DNA of 64,000 bases from Liolophura sinensis (Eukaryota; Mollusca; Polyplacophora; Chitonida; Chitonidae): the NCBI RefSeq assembly GCF_032854445.1, contig NC_088301.1, positions 11,590,281-11,654,280 of the forward strand, read 5' to 3'. Position numbers and translations under genes: made by a program. Positions 36,201 through 51,200 of this stretch are shown here, piece by piece; positions within the stretch are counted from its first letter, which is position 1, and each line of letters opens with the position of its first letter. Under the pieces are notes generated by a model that made no database searches, had not been told where the DNA came from, and saw only the letters and a program-made list of their open reading frames with translations.

Positions 36201-39200
36201 CCACTAAAACATCCCAAATACATCATTGATAGAAATCAGCGATAAACACCACCATGACCGACAAATTCCCAAGGTTCCCAAGAATGTCAACACTCCATTG
36301 ACGGAGGTGAGTGATGGACATCCCTGTGACTGGCAAACTGGCCATCATACACTTCCCAAGGTTCCCAAGTATATCATCACTCCCTTGATGGAGGTTAGTG
36401 ATGCACACCTCTGTGACTGACAAACTGGCCGTCACACACTTCCCAAGGTTCCCATGTATATCATCACTCCCTTGATGGAGGTTAGTGATGGACATCTATG
36501 TGACTGACAAACTGGCCGTCACACACTTCCCAAGGTTCCCAAGTATATCATCACTCCCTTGATGGAGGTTAGTGATGGGCATCTATGTGCCTGACAAACT
36601 GGCCATTCACACACTTCCCAAGGTTCCCATGTATGTCATCCCTCCCTTGATGGAGGTTAGTGATGCACATCTATGTGACTGACAAACTGGCCAATACACA
36701 CTTCCCAAGGTTCCCATGTATATCATCACTCCCTTGATGGAGATGAGTGATGCACATCTATGTGACTGGCAAACTGGCCGTCACACACTTCCCAAGGTTC
36801 CCATGTATATCATCACTCCCTTGATGGAGGTTAGTGATGCACACCTCTGTGACTGACAAACTGGCCATTCACACACTTCCCAAGGTTCCCATGTATATCA
36901 TCACTCCCTTGATGGAGATGAGTGATGGACATCTATGTGACTGACAAACTGGCCATTCACACCTTTCCCAAGGTTCCCATGTATATCATCACTCCCTTGA
37001 TGGAGGTTAGTGATGCACACCTCTGTGACTGACAAACTGGCCATTCACACACTTCCCAAGGTTCCCATGTATATCATCACTCCCTTGATGGAGGTTAGTG
37101 ATGCACACCTCTGTGACTGACAAACTGGCCATCACACACTTCCCAAGGTTCCCATGTATATCATCACTCCCTTGATGGAGGTGAGTGATGCACACCTCTG
37201 TGACTGACAAACTGGCCATCACACACTTCCCAAGGTTCCCATGTATATCATCACTCCCTTGATGGAGGTTAGTGATGCACATCTATGTGACTGACAAACT
37301 GGCCATTCACACACTTCCCAAGGTTCCCAAGTATATCATCACTCCCTTGATGGAGGTTAGTGATGCACATCTATGTGACTGACAAACTGGCCATTCACAC
37401 ACTTCCCAAGGTTCCCATGTATATCATCACTCCCTTGATGGAGGTTAGTGATGCACACCTCTGTGACTGACAAACTGGCCATTCACACACTTCCCAAGGT
37501 TCCCATGTATATCATCACTCCCTTGATGGAGGTGAGTGATGCACACCTCTGTGACTGACAAACTGGCCATTCACACACTTCCCAAGGTTCCCATGTATAT
37601 CATCACTCCCTTGATGGAGGTTAGTGATGCACACCTCTGTGACTGACAAACTGGCCATTCACACACTTCCCAAGGTTCCCAAGTATATCATCACTCCCTT
37701 GATGGAGGTGAGTGATGCACACCTCTGTGACTGACAAACTGGCCATTCACACACTTCCCAAGGTTCCCATGTATATCATCACTCCCTTGATGGAGGTGAG
37801 TGATGCACACCTCTGTGATTGACAAACTGGCCATTCACACACTTCCCAAGGTTTCCATGTATATCATCACTCCCTTGATGGAGGTGAGTGATGCACACCT
37901 CTGTGACTGACAAACTGGCCATTCACACACTTCCCAAGGTTCCCATGTATATCATCACTCCCTTGATGAAGGTTAGTGATGCACACCTCTGTGACTGACA
38001 AACTGGCCATTCACACACTTCCCAAGGTTCCCATGTATATCATCACTCCCTTGATGGAGGTGAGTGATGCACACCTCTGTGACTGGCAAACTGGCCGTCA
38101 CACACTTCCCAAGGTTCCCATGTATATCATCACTCCCTTGATGGAGATGAGTGATGGACACCTCTGTGACTGGCAAACTGGCCGTCACACACTTCCCAAG
38201 GTTCCCATGTATATCATCATTCCCTTGATGGAGGTGAGTGATGGACACCCCTGTGACTGACAAACTGGCCATTCACACACTTCCCAAGGTTCCCATGTAT
38301 ATCATCATTCCCTTGATGGAGGTGAGTGATGGACTCCCCTGTGACTGACAAACTGGCCAATCACACACTTCCCAAGGTTCCCAAGTATATCATCACTCCC
38401 TTGATGGAGGTTAGTGATGCACACCTCTGTGACTGACAAACTGGCCATCACACACTTCCCAAGGTTCCCATGTATATCATCACTCCCTTGATGGAGGTTA
38501 GTGATGGACATCTATGTGACTGACAAACTGGCCATTCACACACTTCCCAAGGTTCCCAAGTATATCATCATTCCCTTGATGGAGGTGAGTGATGGACACC
38601 CCTGTGACTAGTAAACAGGCCGTCAGGCACCTCCCAAGGTTCCCAATTATATCAACACTCCCTTGATGGAGGTGAGTGATGCACATCTCTGTGACTGACA
38701 AACTGGCCACTGGCCAAACTGGCTTGATGGAGGTGAGTGATGGATTGGTTACCAAGTATAGCAATATAGGGAAAATTAGCATACCACAGGCAAAAAAATC
38801 AACAGGCGCAACACAAACTGATCTCTGTATATTTACACACCAAGAAGTAAAACCCTAGAAGAAAACAAATAGAACAGCATGAAAACGTACGTACGGACCA
38901 ACGGGCCGAGAGACAAAATTGACAAAATTGCTATACCAAAATACGGTCTGCCTGAAGTTAATCGTATGACACACTTGAGTATAGCATCTAAATCCCCAAA
39001 CACAGTTTGACGAATGTGTTCTCAGAACCGTACCAGGACAAGGCTGTGTGTTACACGTGTCTTCCTCTTCAGACTCCCCCACACAGTCCGTCCCACCAAA
39101 CTGAGGAGGGGTACAATCCCTGGTCCGAGTTTTAATACCGCCCCCACACGTGACTGAACAGTCTCCCCATACAGACCAGTCCTGGAACATCCCGTCAACT

Positions 39201-42200
39201 GACCAGAGAAAACCAATGAAAATCAAAGTCACTTTTTTGAATTGTACATTAAAAACAGCTCAGCAATAGTTAAGGATTTCAATTATCGTTTGTGGTTTGC
39301 TTCAGAAGCATTTTAATTCACACTAATAAATTATGGGGGACATTTATCACATAAACATTAGTTGTGTATCCACACTTTAATTTTCAGCAAATGTGTGTAA
39401 AATCAAAAGTGTATTTGGGACCTACTATCTGAAGTATTAACGGAAGGCTGTCCAGGAGATATATATGTCATATATAGTAAAAGTAATAGTGTTTCATCAT
39501 TTTTGGGGCCATCCATGTACAATCATTCTCTATATATTTTTAACTTTATTGTACAGCATGCTGTATGCTAGTCTATACAAGTTGTACAGATTGTATTGAT
39601 ATCTTTATAATATATTCCGCATAAGTAGTCTAATCCTAATGTTTGTACTGTTTTAAAACATCGACTATAAACAAAACTGTTTCATTTACATTACCAATAT
39701 AAAATTTAATACTGCCTATGTTGAGGTTAAACATCGTGTTCATTGGTGTGGGTTATTTCCAGTAAATCAATTTTTGTCAAGCTCACACTGTACGCATGCC
39801 TTCTATATTACCACCACTTTGTTACAGATATTTACGTATGTTGTATCACCAAATCACATGACAATTTCTTGTACTGTAATCTGGTGATTCAACTGTTTTA
39901 TGTATATGTATACCTTACTAAATCTCGAAATGTTCTCGTGTGGAGAACATTTGGGATTTCCCAGAATCTAACGACATGTACCAAATCGCAGTTGCTTCAC
40001 TTTGATTGAAACATGAGGGATTTATGCATTCGGTAAAAGCGTTTTACTTTATACAGTTGGATTTTCCAAATATATTATTAATGGTTCAGTTTCAAACGGG
40101 CTTCTCTGAGAGCTGAATCGAAAAACCTATACTACAGACCTGGCCCCCCTTGGACATGGGCAAGAAACCTGCAGCATTACCTCATGGCATGTTTATCCAC
40201 TGTGGAAGGTTACAGTGGATGCAGAACGGTGACATATACCGTCAAGTCGACATAATAGTGCTGGGAAACATAGTATAGGCGGGGGGGTGTACATTTACAT
40301 ATATACTGGAGACAAACCTTGCTTACAAACGGATTCAGAGTTTAGTGTAGATGGAGGTGACAAGGAGAGAAGCAGACAGACAGGAGTCAACAACTTTCAA
40401 ATAACAACTCATGCAGTCAACAACTTTAAAATAACGACTCATGCAGAGACACAGTTTTGCTTTCTGTGCAGAGGGTGGGGGGGATGATTTTAAATACGTT
40501 GACAACTGCTGTAAATCCGGGACACACAAGCCTAAAGTCCTATAGGTGAAGGCGATCAGGGGAGAATCTGACAGATAAAAGTAAACAATTTGAAAATAAC
40601 GACTAATGCAGAGTCACAGCTTTGCTTTCTAGGTAGGAGAGAGGGAAAGGTAATGTAAAATACGTTGGCGACTGCTGTAGCCAGGGTACAGAAGCCGTAA
40701 GTCCTGTAAATGACGCACAAATACTGACCAGGGCATGGGTTGGTACTACACTCCTCAACTTCCCAATCACTTCCCTCGCACTCTTTGCCACCATGAGCTG
40801 TCCCGGTGCAGACACGTTCACGTTTACGTGTACCTCCACCACACGTGAGCGAACACGTGTTCCAAACCGACCAGTCTTCCCATATACCGTCCACTGAAAC
40901 ATCCCAAATACATCATCATAACAGACTGCTTGTCAGGCTGACAGATTGACAGAGAAGCAAACAAATATACACACAGTGATATGAACATACAGACTTACAG
41001 CAAATGGACTGGCATACAGGTGGAAGCCAGACAGATACAAAGGCACACAGACATACAGACATATAAATGGAATCACAGGGACATTAACCACAGACAGACA
41101 CAGTAAATCGGTTTCTATTTATTTATTTATTTGATTGGTGTTTTACGCCACACTCAAGAATAAGTCACTTATACGACGGCGGCCAGCATTATGGTGGGAG
41201 GGAACAGGACCCGCGAGAAACTCACGATCATCTACAGGTTGCTGACAGACCTTCTCACATACGGCCGGAGAGGAAGCTAGCACGAGCTCCTACTTTAATA
41301 ACAATACCAAAGAGGGAACCGGGCAGAGCCCAGGGGAAACCCTTGACCATCCGCAGGTTGCTGGCAGACCTTCCCTCGTACGGCCGGAGAGGAAGCCAGC
41401 ATGACATCTGTTTTTGGAGATTCCAGACAATAAGCAGTTAGGCGCAAATTTACGCCAAAGCAACACGATCTTATTCTGTTTCTTATTACAACATTTCTGC
41501 ATGCAGAGGTAAAATGATTTTTTTCCGGAAATATCGGAATTACATTTTTCTTTTTCATTTGTATCAATAATTCAAGCATGACAATGAGTTTACTTTATGT
41601 TTTTATGTTTTATATAGTTGTGACAAGTAAAGCCCAACATCACAAAACTTCGTGCATAAGTTTTTCGTAACTTTTTTCGTCTTACGGCACTATAAAATAG
41701 ACATCGTCTAGTTTATAGACGACATGATCCGACTTTGCACTGGCACTCACCCGGACAGATCAGTTACTTACCCGGGCAAGGGTGAGGATTACACGTACTC
41801 TCCTCTTCTGCACTGCCCTCACACTCTTTTCCGCCAAACTTTGGTTGGACACATTTCCTGGTCCTGATTTTCGTGCCACCACCACACGACACTGAGCAGT
41901 CTCCCCAAATGGACCACTCCTGGAATACTCCGTCAACTGAAGGGATGGGAAAACGTCAAGTAGTTAGAGCCAAACAATAGGATCTATGCAAGGGAAACTA
42001 GGCTGTTATGTGTACACTTTATAAGTACTTAGTGAAAAAGTAAAAAAGAACTATAGACTTGAAAAATACTTTATCCCTATAAAGTGACAGCAATGCGTGT
42101 GATTCGCTGTAATCGCCTTTTTGATTGATGTACATTTGTGTATCATATTTGCATGAGATATAATAATGAATGAATTAATTTCACCGGGGATGTACGCCGT

Positions 42201-45200
42201 ACTCAAGAATATATAGTAATTAATATTAGCCTTCTTTATGTGCAGACGTAATATATGTGTCCCCTTGTTTGTACTTTTGAGCCATTTCGAAAGTTCGACT
42301 ATAAGGTCGCAGCACGCATTTTGGTGAGAAAAAACCGGACAGAACCCGGAGGAAACCCATGGCTAACCGAAGGTTGCTGGCAGACCTGCCCACGTTCGGC
42401 CGGAGAGGAAGCCAGTATGAGCTGGGCTTGAACTCGTGGAGACCACATTGGTGAGAGACTCCTGGGTAGAAGGGTATATGTGTACATAATCTCGTATTAA
42501 ACGGCAATTTGTACCATTACGAGCACGGCTCTACATCAATAAATATTTATACCGATTAAGAATTTAAGAACTCAGATTTAAAAGTCTATATCTAGACTCA
42601 GTCAATGGAAAAACATCTTTGTTCACAGTTGGAATATATAGGCTAAAACAGTGAAACATCACAATCAAAAGGCATATCCGATACAAACTGTTAAAGGCGG
42701 TTACATAAAAGGAAAGGTTGGAATAGACAGGTTAGTAATAGTCAAACAGTGTCTAAAATCTAAGGCGTCTAAATTGTGAATTATTGAATTTGTGATTTGG
42801 TTTCTGTTACATAACAACACGTGACACACAACACGATTCACAACCAATCTCATCCAAGCCTCTCTGCCACACCGCCGCAGTCTTGAAAAGGGTAACAGTT
42901 GAGCGTAACTATAATGGCGGCGTCTTCTTTGTTTAACGTTGCCACGACAGTCACGCGCCTGATTTAGCTGGGCGTCTGCTTTGAGAAGCGAGCCATGGAT
43001 TAGTTGAACAAAAATCTTGAGTGATGATGTAGTGAGTGAGTGGAAACTCTCGCTTCGTTCTCCAGAGAGTCCATGTAACGGTTCTTGTGGCTCCTCTAAG
43101 CTGGAACTTCGGGGCGTATTGTTGTTTTGTAACCAACGCTAAAGTAATTTGTCGGAAATCTCAGCCCTTATTTGGGGAAATACCACCAGTCATACTATGA
43201 GTTTTCAAATGGCTTGTCTTAATGGCGGAGAGATACTGAAAGGCAAGACTGAGGCGCTATGACAATACTTTGTGAAATACATTTAGCAATAATGATATTT
43301 CCAGTAAGGTATATTTCTGTTGGTGTTGAAGGTTGGGAGAAATATGAAAAGCCAAATGGGAACACCACATGGATATCAAAGAAACTAGCACAGGAGAAAT
43401 CCAAATGTTGGTCTAGCTGAAAAATAGAATAACACAAAATGTAATATGAGAGTCAGACGAGCAAAAGAAGAATGGTTATGGAACCGAGAAAATAAATAAT
43501 TATAAATTCCAAACAGAAGGTAAAGACTCAGAGATTACATTCGATTCAGATACACAATGAAAGATCTTCTTACAGTACATCTTAAAATTCTGTTTTCATT
43601 ACAATATCTTACAGCCTAGTTCATGAAAGATAACCTTAAAAAGTGGATGGCCTTTATATTTTAAATGTAAATTTTTATTTCTAAAACAGGTATCTCCCCA
43701 GAATCTATCATGCAGCTTCGATATCTGTTTGTCCTCATTTTACCCGAAACGACGTTATTTTACATTTGTCTCTTTGACAAAATTTGGACTATTTCCAGTA
43801 TGGATTAGCAGTGCGGCTTGGATGCCCAGTTTGGGGCTAACCAAAGACCCACTAATTCAGTTCTGCTCTCACATCAGATTCATCTTAAATCGTATCCGCA
43901 CCTTTTTGTTATCACAACGTTCTCTTCTCGCTTTAGCCGCTGAACCATACAGCTCTCTGGGAGAGAACAACGGGATAGCTTTTACCGAGCAATAGCGACT
44001 TGGTTCGAAGTTCAATTGACCATGGATCTCTTGTAATATATATACTCTATTTCTTTTAGAGAGTCGTGTTTATTCAGCTGTCTGTAAAATCAACCATTTT
44101 CGCTACAAAAATTTATCTGTAGCCAGTGACACGTAACATCCCAAGCACATGTTGAACGTCTACGGAAAATGCACTTACAATACTGTATCTACTTCAATAT
44201 GTTAAACTACATGAGCTTAGTTTAGACACCAAGAACTCATTGCCTCGGGTGACGTCATAATTATTCAAAAGCAAGTTGCATGCTGGACAATGGGCGTGGA
44301 GAGTAATTTGTTTTACAATGGTTCCACCAACAAGCGGTTAGAACAAACTCCACGCAGTAACACAGCCTACACTATTATCTCTGCGAATAGAATGCATGGC
44401 TTTAATTTCCTAATATCCATCTCTAAATCCACACTGCCGTGAGACCATATACTACAAAAGATAAAATAAAATTCATTTATTAAGGTTATATCATACTAAA
44501 ACGTGTAAACAAATTCAAATATGGCGGTGTCAGTAACAGGGTTTACAGTTGACAATAGCAGTTTACGTAACTGGTGTTCCCATTCATCAAAACATGTTTA
44601 ACTCCGCCCAGTATCCACCATGCCACTGGTTTTTGAATAATTATGACGTCACCAGGGCAAACGGGTTCTTGTCGTCGAAACCGATCTTATGGACTTTAAC
44701 ATTATGAATTAGAAAAAGTATTCTAGTTTCATTTTCCTTGGAATAATATGGACGTTCATGGGCCGGGCTTGGGTTGTTACGTGTCGCTGGCTAAAGGTAA
44801 TTTTGGTAGCGAGCATGACTGATTTTATAGACAGCTGAATATAGGCGACTCACTAAAAGAAATAGACTATAATACGTTGCCAGCCTGCCCGTAAATCAGG
44901 CAGAAGTTCTTTGGGGAATTGGCTTTGCCATTGATTACCTGGAACTTCCATTTTGGTTGACGGCTTGTATACGAATGTTTAGTTTGACTCCAATATTAAC
45001 AATTTTGATCTGAAATGCTTTAGGTGGGACAGCTTCCACAGAGCCCCAAGTCAAATAATACAGCACAAGAACCTCCTAGGATAAAAGATACAAGGGAACG
45101 GCAGCAGGGGATGTGAAATGCGGCGCAATGTGTCGGGGATGAGTCGGGAACATGCGCAGGGCCAGACTGCATAAGAACGTTACAATGGCATGCACGGTAA

Positions 45201-48200
45201 GGCCAGAACAGTGCCGACAGTGTGACAAATGGTCACACCTAATCTGTGAAATCCAGCATGCTTAGTGTATCAGTAGAACTAACGCGCTCCACGGCCCTGT
45301 CTTACCTGGACACGGGTGGAGGTTACATCCCTGGTTCTCTGTCGTACTTCCATGACAGGGATTACCCCCGTACCTCTGCCCCTCACACACCCGACCCCTC
45401 TCCTGATTCCCGCCCCCACAGGTCACCGAACAGACGGACCAGGTAGACCAGGGGCTCCACACTCCGTTCACTACAAGCAGTATGTGTAATGGAGGTTGAA
45501 TAACTTTGCTTAATTGATTTTCTGTTTCAGGTTACGCATAAACTTTTTTGTACACCATTTTAGGTAGGTACATTTGACATGGAATTATTTGCATGGGGCT
45601 CACCACCTACCTACCTTAACACTTATTTACTTATTTCACGACATACTCAAGAATATTTCAATTATACGACGGCGGTCAGCAATATGGTGGAAGGAAACCA
45701 GGCTGGCGAGAAACTCACGACCATCCACAAATTACTGACAGACCTTCTCACGTACGGTCGGAGAGGAAGCCAGCATGAGCTCCTACTTTAATAACAATAC
45801 CAAGGACTTCGATAACACTAGCGGTACACTACCGATGTTTGTTACAAGAATTTATCACTCACATAACGGCTGTCAGGTTTTTATTGTTGCAATTGCAACA
45901 GTAAATGATGAAGAACGGTGATGCCCAAGTCCAGTAACGCGAGTCGATAATCATTTTAAAGTCGTTGCAGGCTCCCAAATAAAATGCATGCTACAAACTG
46001 CAGGAAGCGATTGAATGTATTTATATTTAGATTTAACTCGGAATTTTTCGCTTATAAGGTTAGGTAATATAAGGAAGATAAAATAACAGTGTATTATCCC
46101 AGCTGAATTGACAATATAGTTGCACTGGAGACCGGGGCTTAAATTATGTGCATTCATTTTAAAATGTTCATCCTTTGCATTTGTGTATACTCGCAGTGGC
46201 TGTGTCCCCCTACTCAGACAGGCAGCCGCAATTAGTTGTATTTATGTACAAAATAACAAATTCTTACCAGGGCAATGATGGGTGTTACACTCCTGTGTTT
46301 CTAAAGTCGGACCGGAACAGTTGGCTCCGCCATGTTTACTTGGGAAACATTCACGCATGCGTGTCCGAGAACCATTCCCACAAGACACTGTGCAATCTGA
46401 CCAATCAGACCAAGGCAACCAAAAGCCGTCCACTACAAAACAAAGCGTGGGTTTAGAAAAAAGCATAAAGTTTTGAATACATTTTATGTAATATGGTCTA
46501 CAAATATATTTGAGTCTGGTTAAAACCTTGAAATATCTTGAATTATATTGCGTCTGGAGATTTTATGAAGTCGAACCAAGTATTTTTCATTTCAAGATTA
46601 ACTGGAAATCCTCATATGGACATTTTGGTCAGACGAGCACAGTTAGTTCACATATGTGTTGTTTTAAGTCTAGATATCAGCAGCAGTGCCGCGTAAATAC
46701 AAAAGCTAGAGACACCAGTTCTTGTTAGGTGACAATCAACCATTCTGTAATATTTGTGCAAATGAAAAATAAGTTTGAGTTGCAATTTACAAACACCCAT
46801 TAAACGTAAACTTTACAAACACCTGTTGACCGCACACTTTAGAAACATGTGTTAAACGAACGATTAACGAACACTTGTTACACATATACTTTGCAAGCTC
46901 ATACTGAACGTACACGTTACTAACACGTTGAACATACACCTTACAAAAACGTGTTGAACATAAAAGGTGACCACATGCGTGAGGGAATGGGGGTTCCCAT
47001 CGGATAGGGCTGGGCATAAGGTATGCCCCAATTGACGACTTATTTATGTTTTCGTACATTTTTTTACATCTTAAATCATGTGATTTTAGGCAATAACGCC
47101 TTTCTGCAATGTTTTCTCCACATGATACCATCGCGCACGCGGGACAGTATTGTGCTAATGACTATTTTCTACATCACACATCACAATCTCGAAACAACCC
47201 TGTTTTCCCTAAAAGTCCCAGATACTGATGCTTCGAATAAGAATCCGGTTTACAGTTTTATTTGAAACCATCAATAAGAACAGGTCTTGAATTCTTACGG
47301 TGTATAAAAACCAATTCCATGAACGGATTAAACCTGTAATAGACATACACTGTGCCTTTTCAAATGTAACTTGTTCCAGCCTTCCAGCTGTCGACATTGA
47401 CTCGTCGTACAAACAAATACAATAGTAATATCTGTTTGTCCAAATCTAAGAATATGTGACACAACAGAAGCAATCACCTGGACACGGTTGTGTGTTACAC
47501 TCCTGGGTTTCACTGAATGCTCCGGAACAGTTCGCTCCGCCATGTTTCCCAAGGTTACAATCACGCATGCGTAATTGAGAACCATTTCCGCACGATACAG
47601 TACACAATGACCAATCAGACCACGCCAACCAGAAACCGTCAGCTGAGACAAAAAGTTACAATGAATTCAGATCTGATACTGCTGATGTGGCAAAGAATGA
47701 AACGACGGCAAATTGATAGCGGCTAAATATAAACTGGGCAGTTCAAAATGGACTATTTTATATGAATTTTCTGCCATATTAGTTAGATGTTCATAAAATA
47801 AGAAATATTTGTCACCTGGGCAAGGATGTGTATTACACGCCTGTGTTTCTCTACTGGACCCGGAGCAGTTCGCACCGCCATGTTTGCCAGGGTTACAACC
47901 ACGCATTCGTACTTGAGAGCCATTACCACAAGACACTGAGCACATTGACCAATCAGACCATTCCAACCAGAAACCATCAACTAAGGTGAAAGACAAAATT
48001 CTCAGTTAACCGTTCGGCTAAATACGCATAAAATGATGGAAGCGTTTTTTGGCACTTCTTTTCAGTCGCAAACAGCAGCTGTCTACAGGTCTTTCTATCT
48101 ATAGATGTGTCGATGGGTCAAATTTGTGATATTCTATTTTTTACCATGGCCATTGACTTGGCGAGGAGTAATTAAAATATAATCTATTTCACTAATACAC

Positions 48201-51200
48201 TATTAGTTTGTGATGTTAAAACTCCCTAATTAATGTTTACAGTTATTAATTTCTCTTTATAGTTAGATGAACTAAATACACACCCGTCAGCCACTGGGAA
48301 AGCATAAAAAAGTAAATCACCTGGACAAGAATGTGTGTTACACTGTTGTGATTCACTGGAAGATCCTGAACAATTAGCGCCTCCATGTTTACCAAGGTTA
48401 CAGTTTTGCATGCGCACCTGGGACCCAGTTCCACTTGAAGTTGTGCAAACTGACTAGTCGCACCACGATAACCAGAAGCCATCAACTTAAACCAGATAAA
48501 CCTGAGAATATTTCATTTGCTACTTCCTCACAAATGTGTCATTATTATATTTATTTTATAGATATATAAATGCATGTTGTCTGTTATATGAGCGTTTAAA
48601 CTAATTACATTATATGTTTCAAATGCTATGCTATGCCCCCAACACAGAAGATTTTGAAAAAAAAAATTGTTAAGCAAATCAAACTTCTGTATTAACCAAG
48701 AATAACTCAAATTACTGCCCTCAGCTGGTTAGCGCGCTGGCGCAGCGTAATGACCCAGGAGCCTCTCACCAATGCGGTCGCTGTGAGTTCAAGTCCAGCT
48801 CATGCTGGCTTCCTCTCCGGCCGTACGTGGGAACACCTGCAGCATGGTCGTGGGTTTCCACCGGGCTCTGCCCGGTTTCCGCTCACCATAATGCTGGCCA
48901 CCGTCGTATAAGTGAAGTATTCTTGAGTACGGCGTAAAACACCAATCAAATAAATAAATAAATCAAATTATTGCCTATTACTAAGTATGGGACTGTCTTG
49001 TACCGATACAATTTATAACGTTGCTTATTCTAAACTAACAACATAAATCGTTTGGAGCTGGGCTTTTCGACTTTTTGCACAAAAAATAACTGTATAACGT
49101 CTAGAAAGAGCAAACTGATTTAATCTAATGAACATGTAAGAGCCACATCTTAGTTGATGTTTATTTTGGGGCAATTATGCTGTCAGGATACTGGATAAAC
49201 ACCTAGTTCATAGTTTCCTGTTGTGGGTATGCAGGCCCAACGGATTTACTTTACTGCAAGTTCCTAGCCATCGGCGGTACAAACGCAATGGCTGCTCCAA
49301 TGATTTTCTAATATCTGGAATTTCATCGCATTTTTAATGCTTGTATGGGCGTGTTTGAGGTTCCAAAAGTCATGCTTATAGTTTATGCACGAACAAACTG
49401 CGTTACTGGCACAGTTGTAACTACCATTTTATTCCTTTAATTTTATATATTTATTTATTTGATTGGAGTTTTACGCTGTATTCAAGAATAATTTTCACAT
49501 AATAATGTACTCCAACTCTCTGCACATGTGAATGGTTGTAGAATAAAAACACGTGTCTTAAATTTTGTCACAAATGAAGGATATACATAAATAATCACCT
49601 GGACAAGGATGTGTGTTACATTCCCGAGTTTCATTAAACGATCCGGAACAGTTCGCACCGCCATGTTTCCCAGGGTTACAAACACGCATGCGCACTTGAG
49701 AACCATTACCACATGCCTCGGTACACATTGACCAATCCGACCACTCCAACCAGAACCCGTCTACTATGAAAGACACACAAAGAACAGACTGTCACCCCAC
49801 GGATTTAGTTGTTTTAAGCACTGATTTTCCCATGTGAATGACGCACAGGAAGGGAAGGAAACTCGATGGGCGTTAGGGAATAATCCCTGTAAATAAGTTT
49901 TACAACTAAATTTATCAGTATATCTACACTGCAGCATGGAGACTAAAAATTTATTTTCACTCGACTAGTCGAATTCGGCGGGTAGAGTCAGTCGACAATC
50001 TCATATGGTGTGAACGCGGCATCAGATGTGTCAGATGAAGTGTGCTTCTAGCATTATTGTTTTGGTTAACTTGCTAAGATGAGTCAAATGTAGTGTGCTG
50101 TTTGTGTTGAGTCTTACGTGACTCGGTAAGATGGGTCAAATGTAGTTTGCTTGCTACGTTGTATCTAGAATGGCTTCTATCTCTTCTTCGCCCTAGACCA
50201 TATTCGTGTTTCTAAACAGCTGGTCAACAAACCCATTTTCATTTTGCATTACCTTAATCTATTATATTTCTAATTAAGACGAGACAGTACATGGGAAGGT
50301 TTTCAGTAGCCTGTGGATACTTCTCACAGAAGTAGCAACCGTCCACAGTATTGGCAAATGCCATTTGTATAGTTTGTGCATAGAGTCGTAATGGACACTG
50401 ACCAATTCACAGCCACTAGGACAATGTGCAAATGCCATGCCAAAAACAAGAAAGAACTAATTGAAATACAACAATACAGACGCGTGGATGTAAAAAAATC
50501 TACAATGCCACTACCGGCATCATTTAGAAGAGTCTAAATGTTTCACATAGCGCTGAATTCAGTCGTAATTATGAATTGCCGCTGAATACACCAGTGAACA
50601 AAGTGAAAAGTGCAAATATAATTAAAAGCTTCGTAAGTGTATACAAGAAATGTGTCAACTGCTAAGAACATAAAGTAAAATGCGATTTGGTCCTTACCTG
50701 GACAAGGATGTGTATTACACTCTTGAGACTCTAAAGAGTCACCAGAGCAATTGGCTCCACCGTGTCTTCCGGGGACACAGTCGCGGGTGCGCTCTTGAGA
50801 TCCCACACCACAGGGCAAGGTACAAGGCGACCAATCAGACCACTGCCACCAATAACCGTCCACTACAAAGACAGAGAAAGAAAAGCAAACTGTTTGAGGC
50901 TATTCGCATTTATCTCTCAGAATGTAGCCAAAGTAGTGTCCAAATAACAATAACAATATAATATAAAAGTCTACGGCATAGAGAGTACTATCAGAATACA
51001 AGAATTCTTGTACCAGAGAGTGCTGTTGTTGGCAAACTGGTCACCCGTAACGGGTAAATTCCGGCCTCTTGTCAGTTTACCTCATTTAACATTAGAAAAT
51101 TACACGCCCCCTAGCATCATGGCTTAAGAGCTCCGCTTCACGGTAAGACGTAACATCACAAGTATGTCTCATCCAGTATAGCCAGTGCCACTGTAACACC

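Noticed and set aside
36223-38782. Several open frames with [16 protein letters not shown]-type repeats
   Set aside because: Produced by the 87/88-bp minisatellite; they break wherever an 88-base unit occurs.
48226-48485. Treating the 48.3-48.5 kb TSR as a normal coding exon
   Set aside because: In-frame TAG, lost core cysteine and weak acceptor; better called a decayed exon and skipped.
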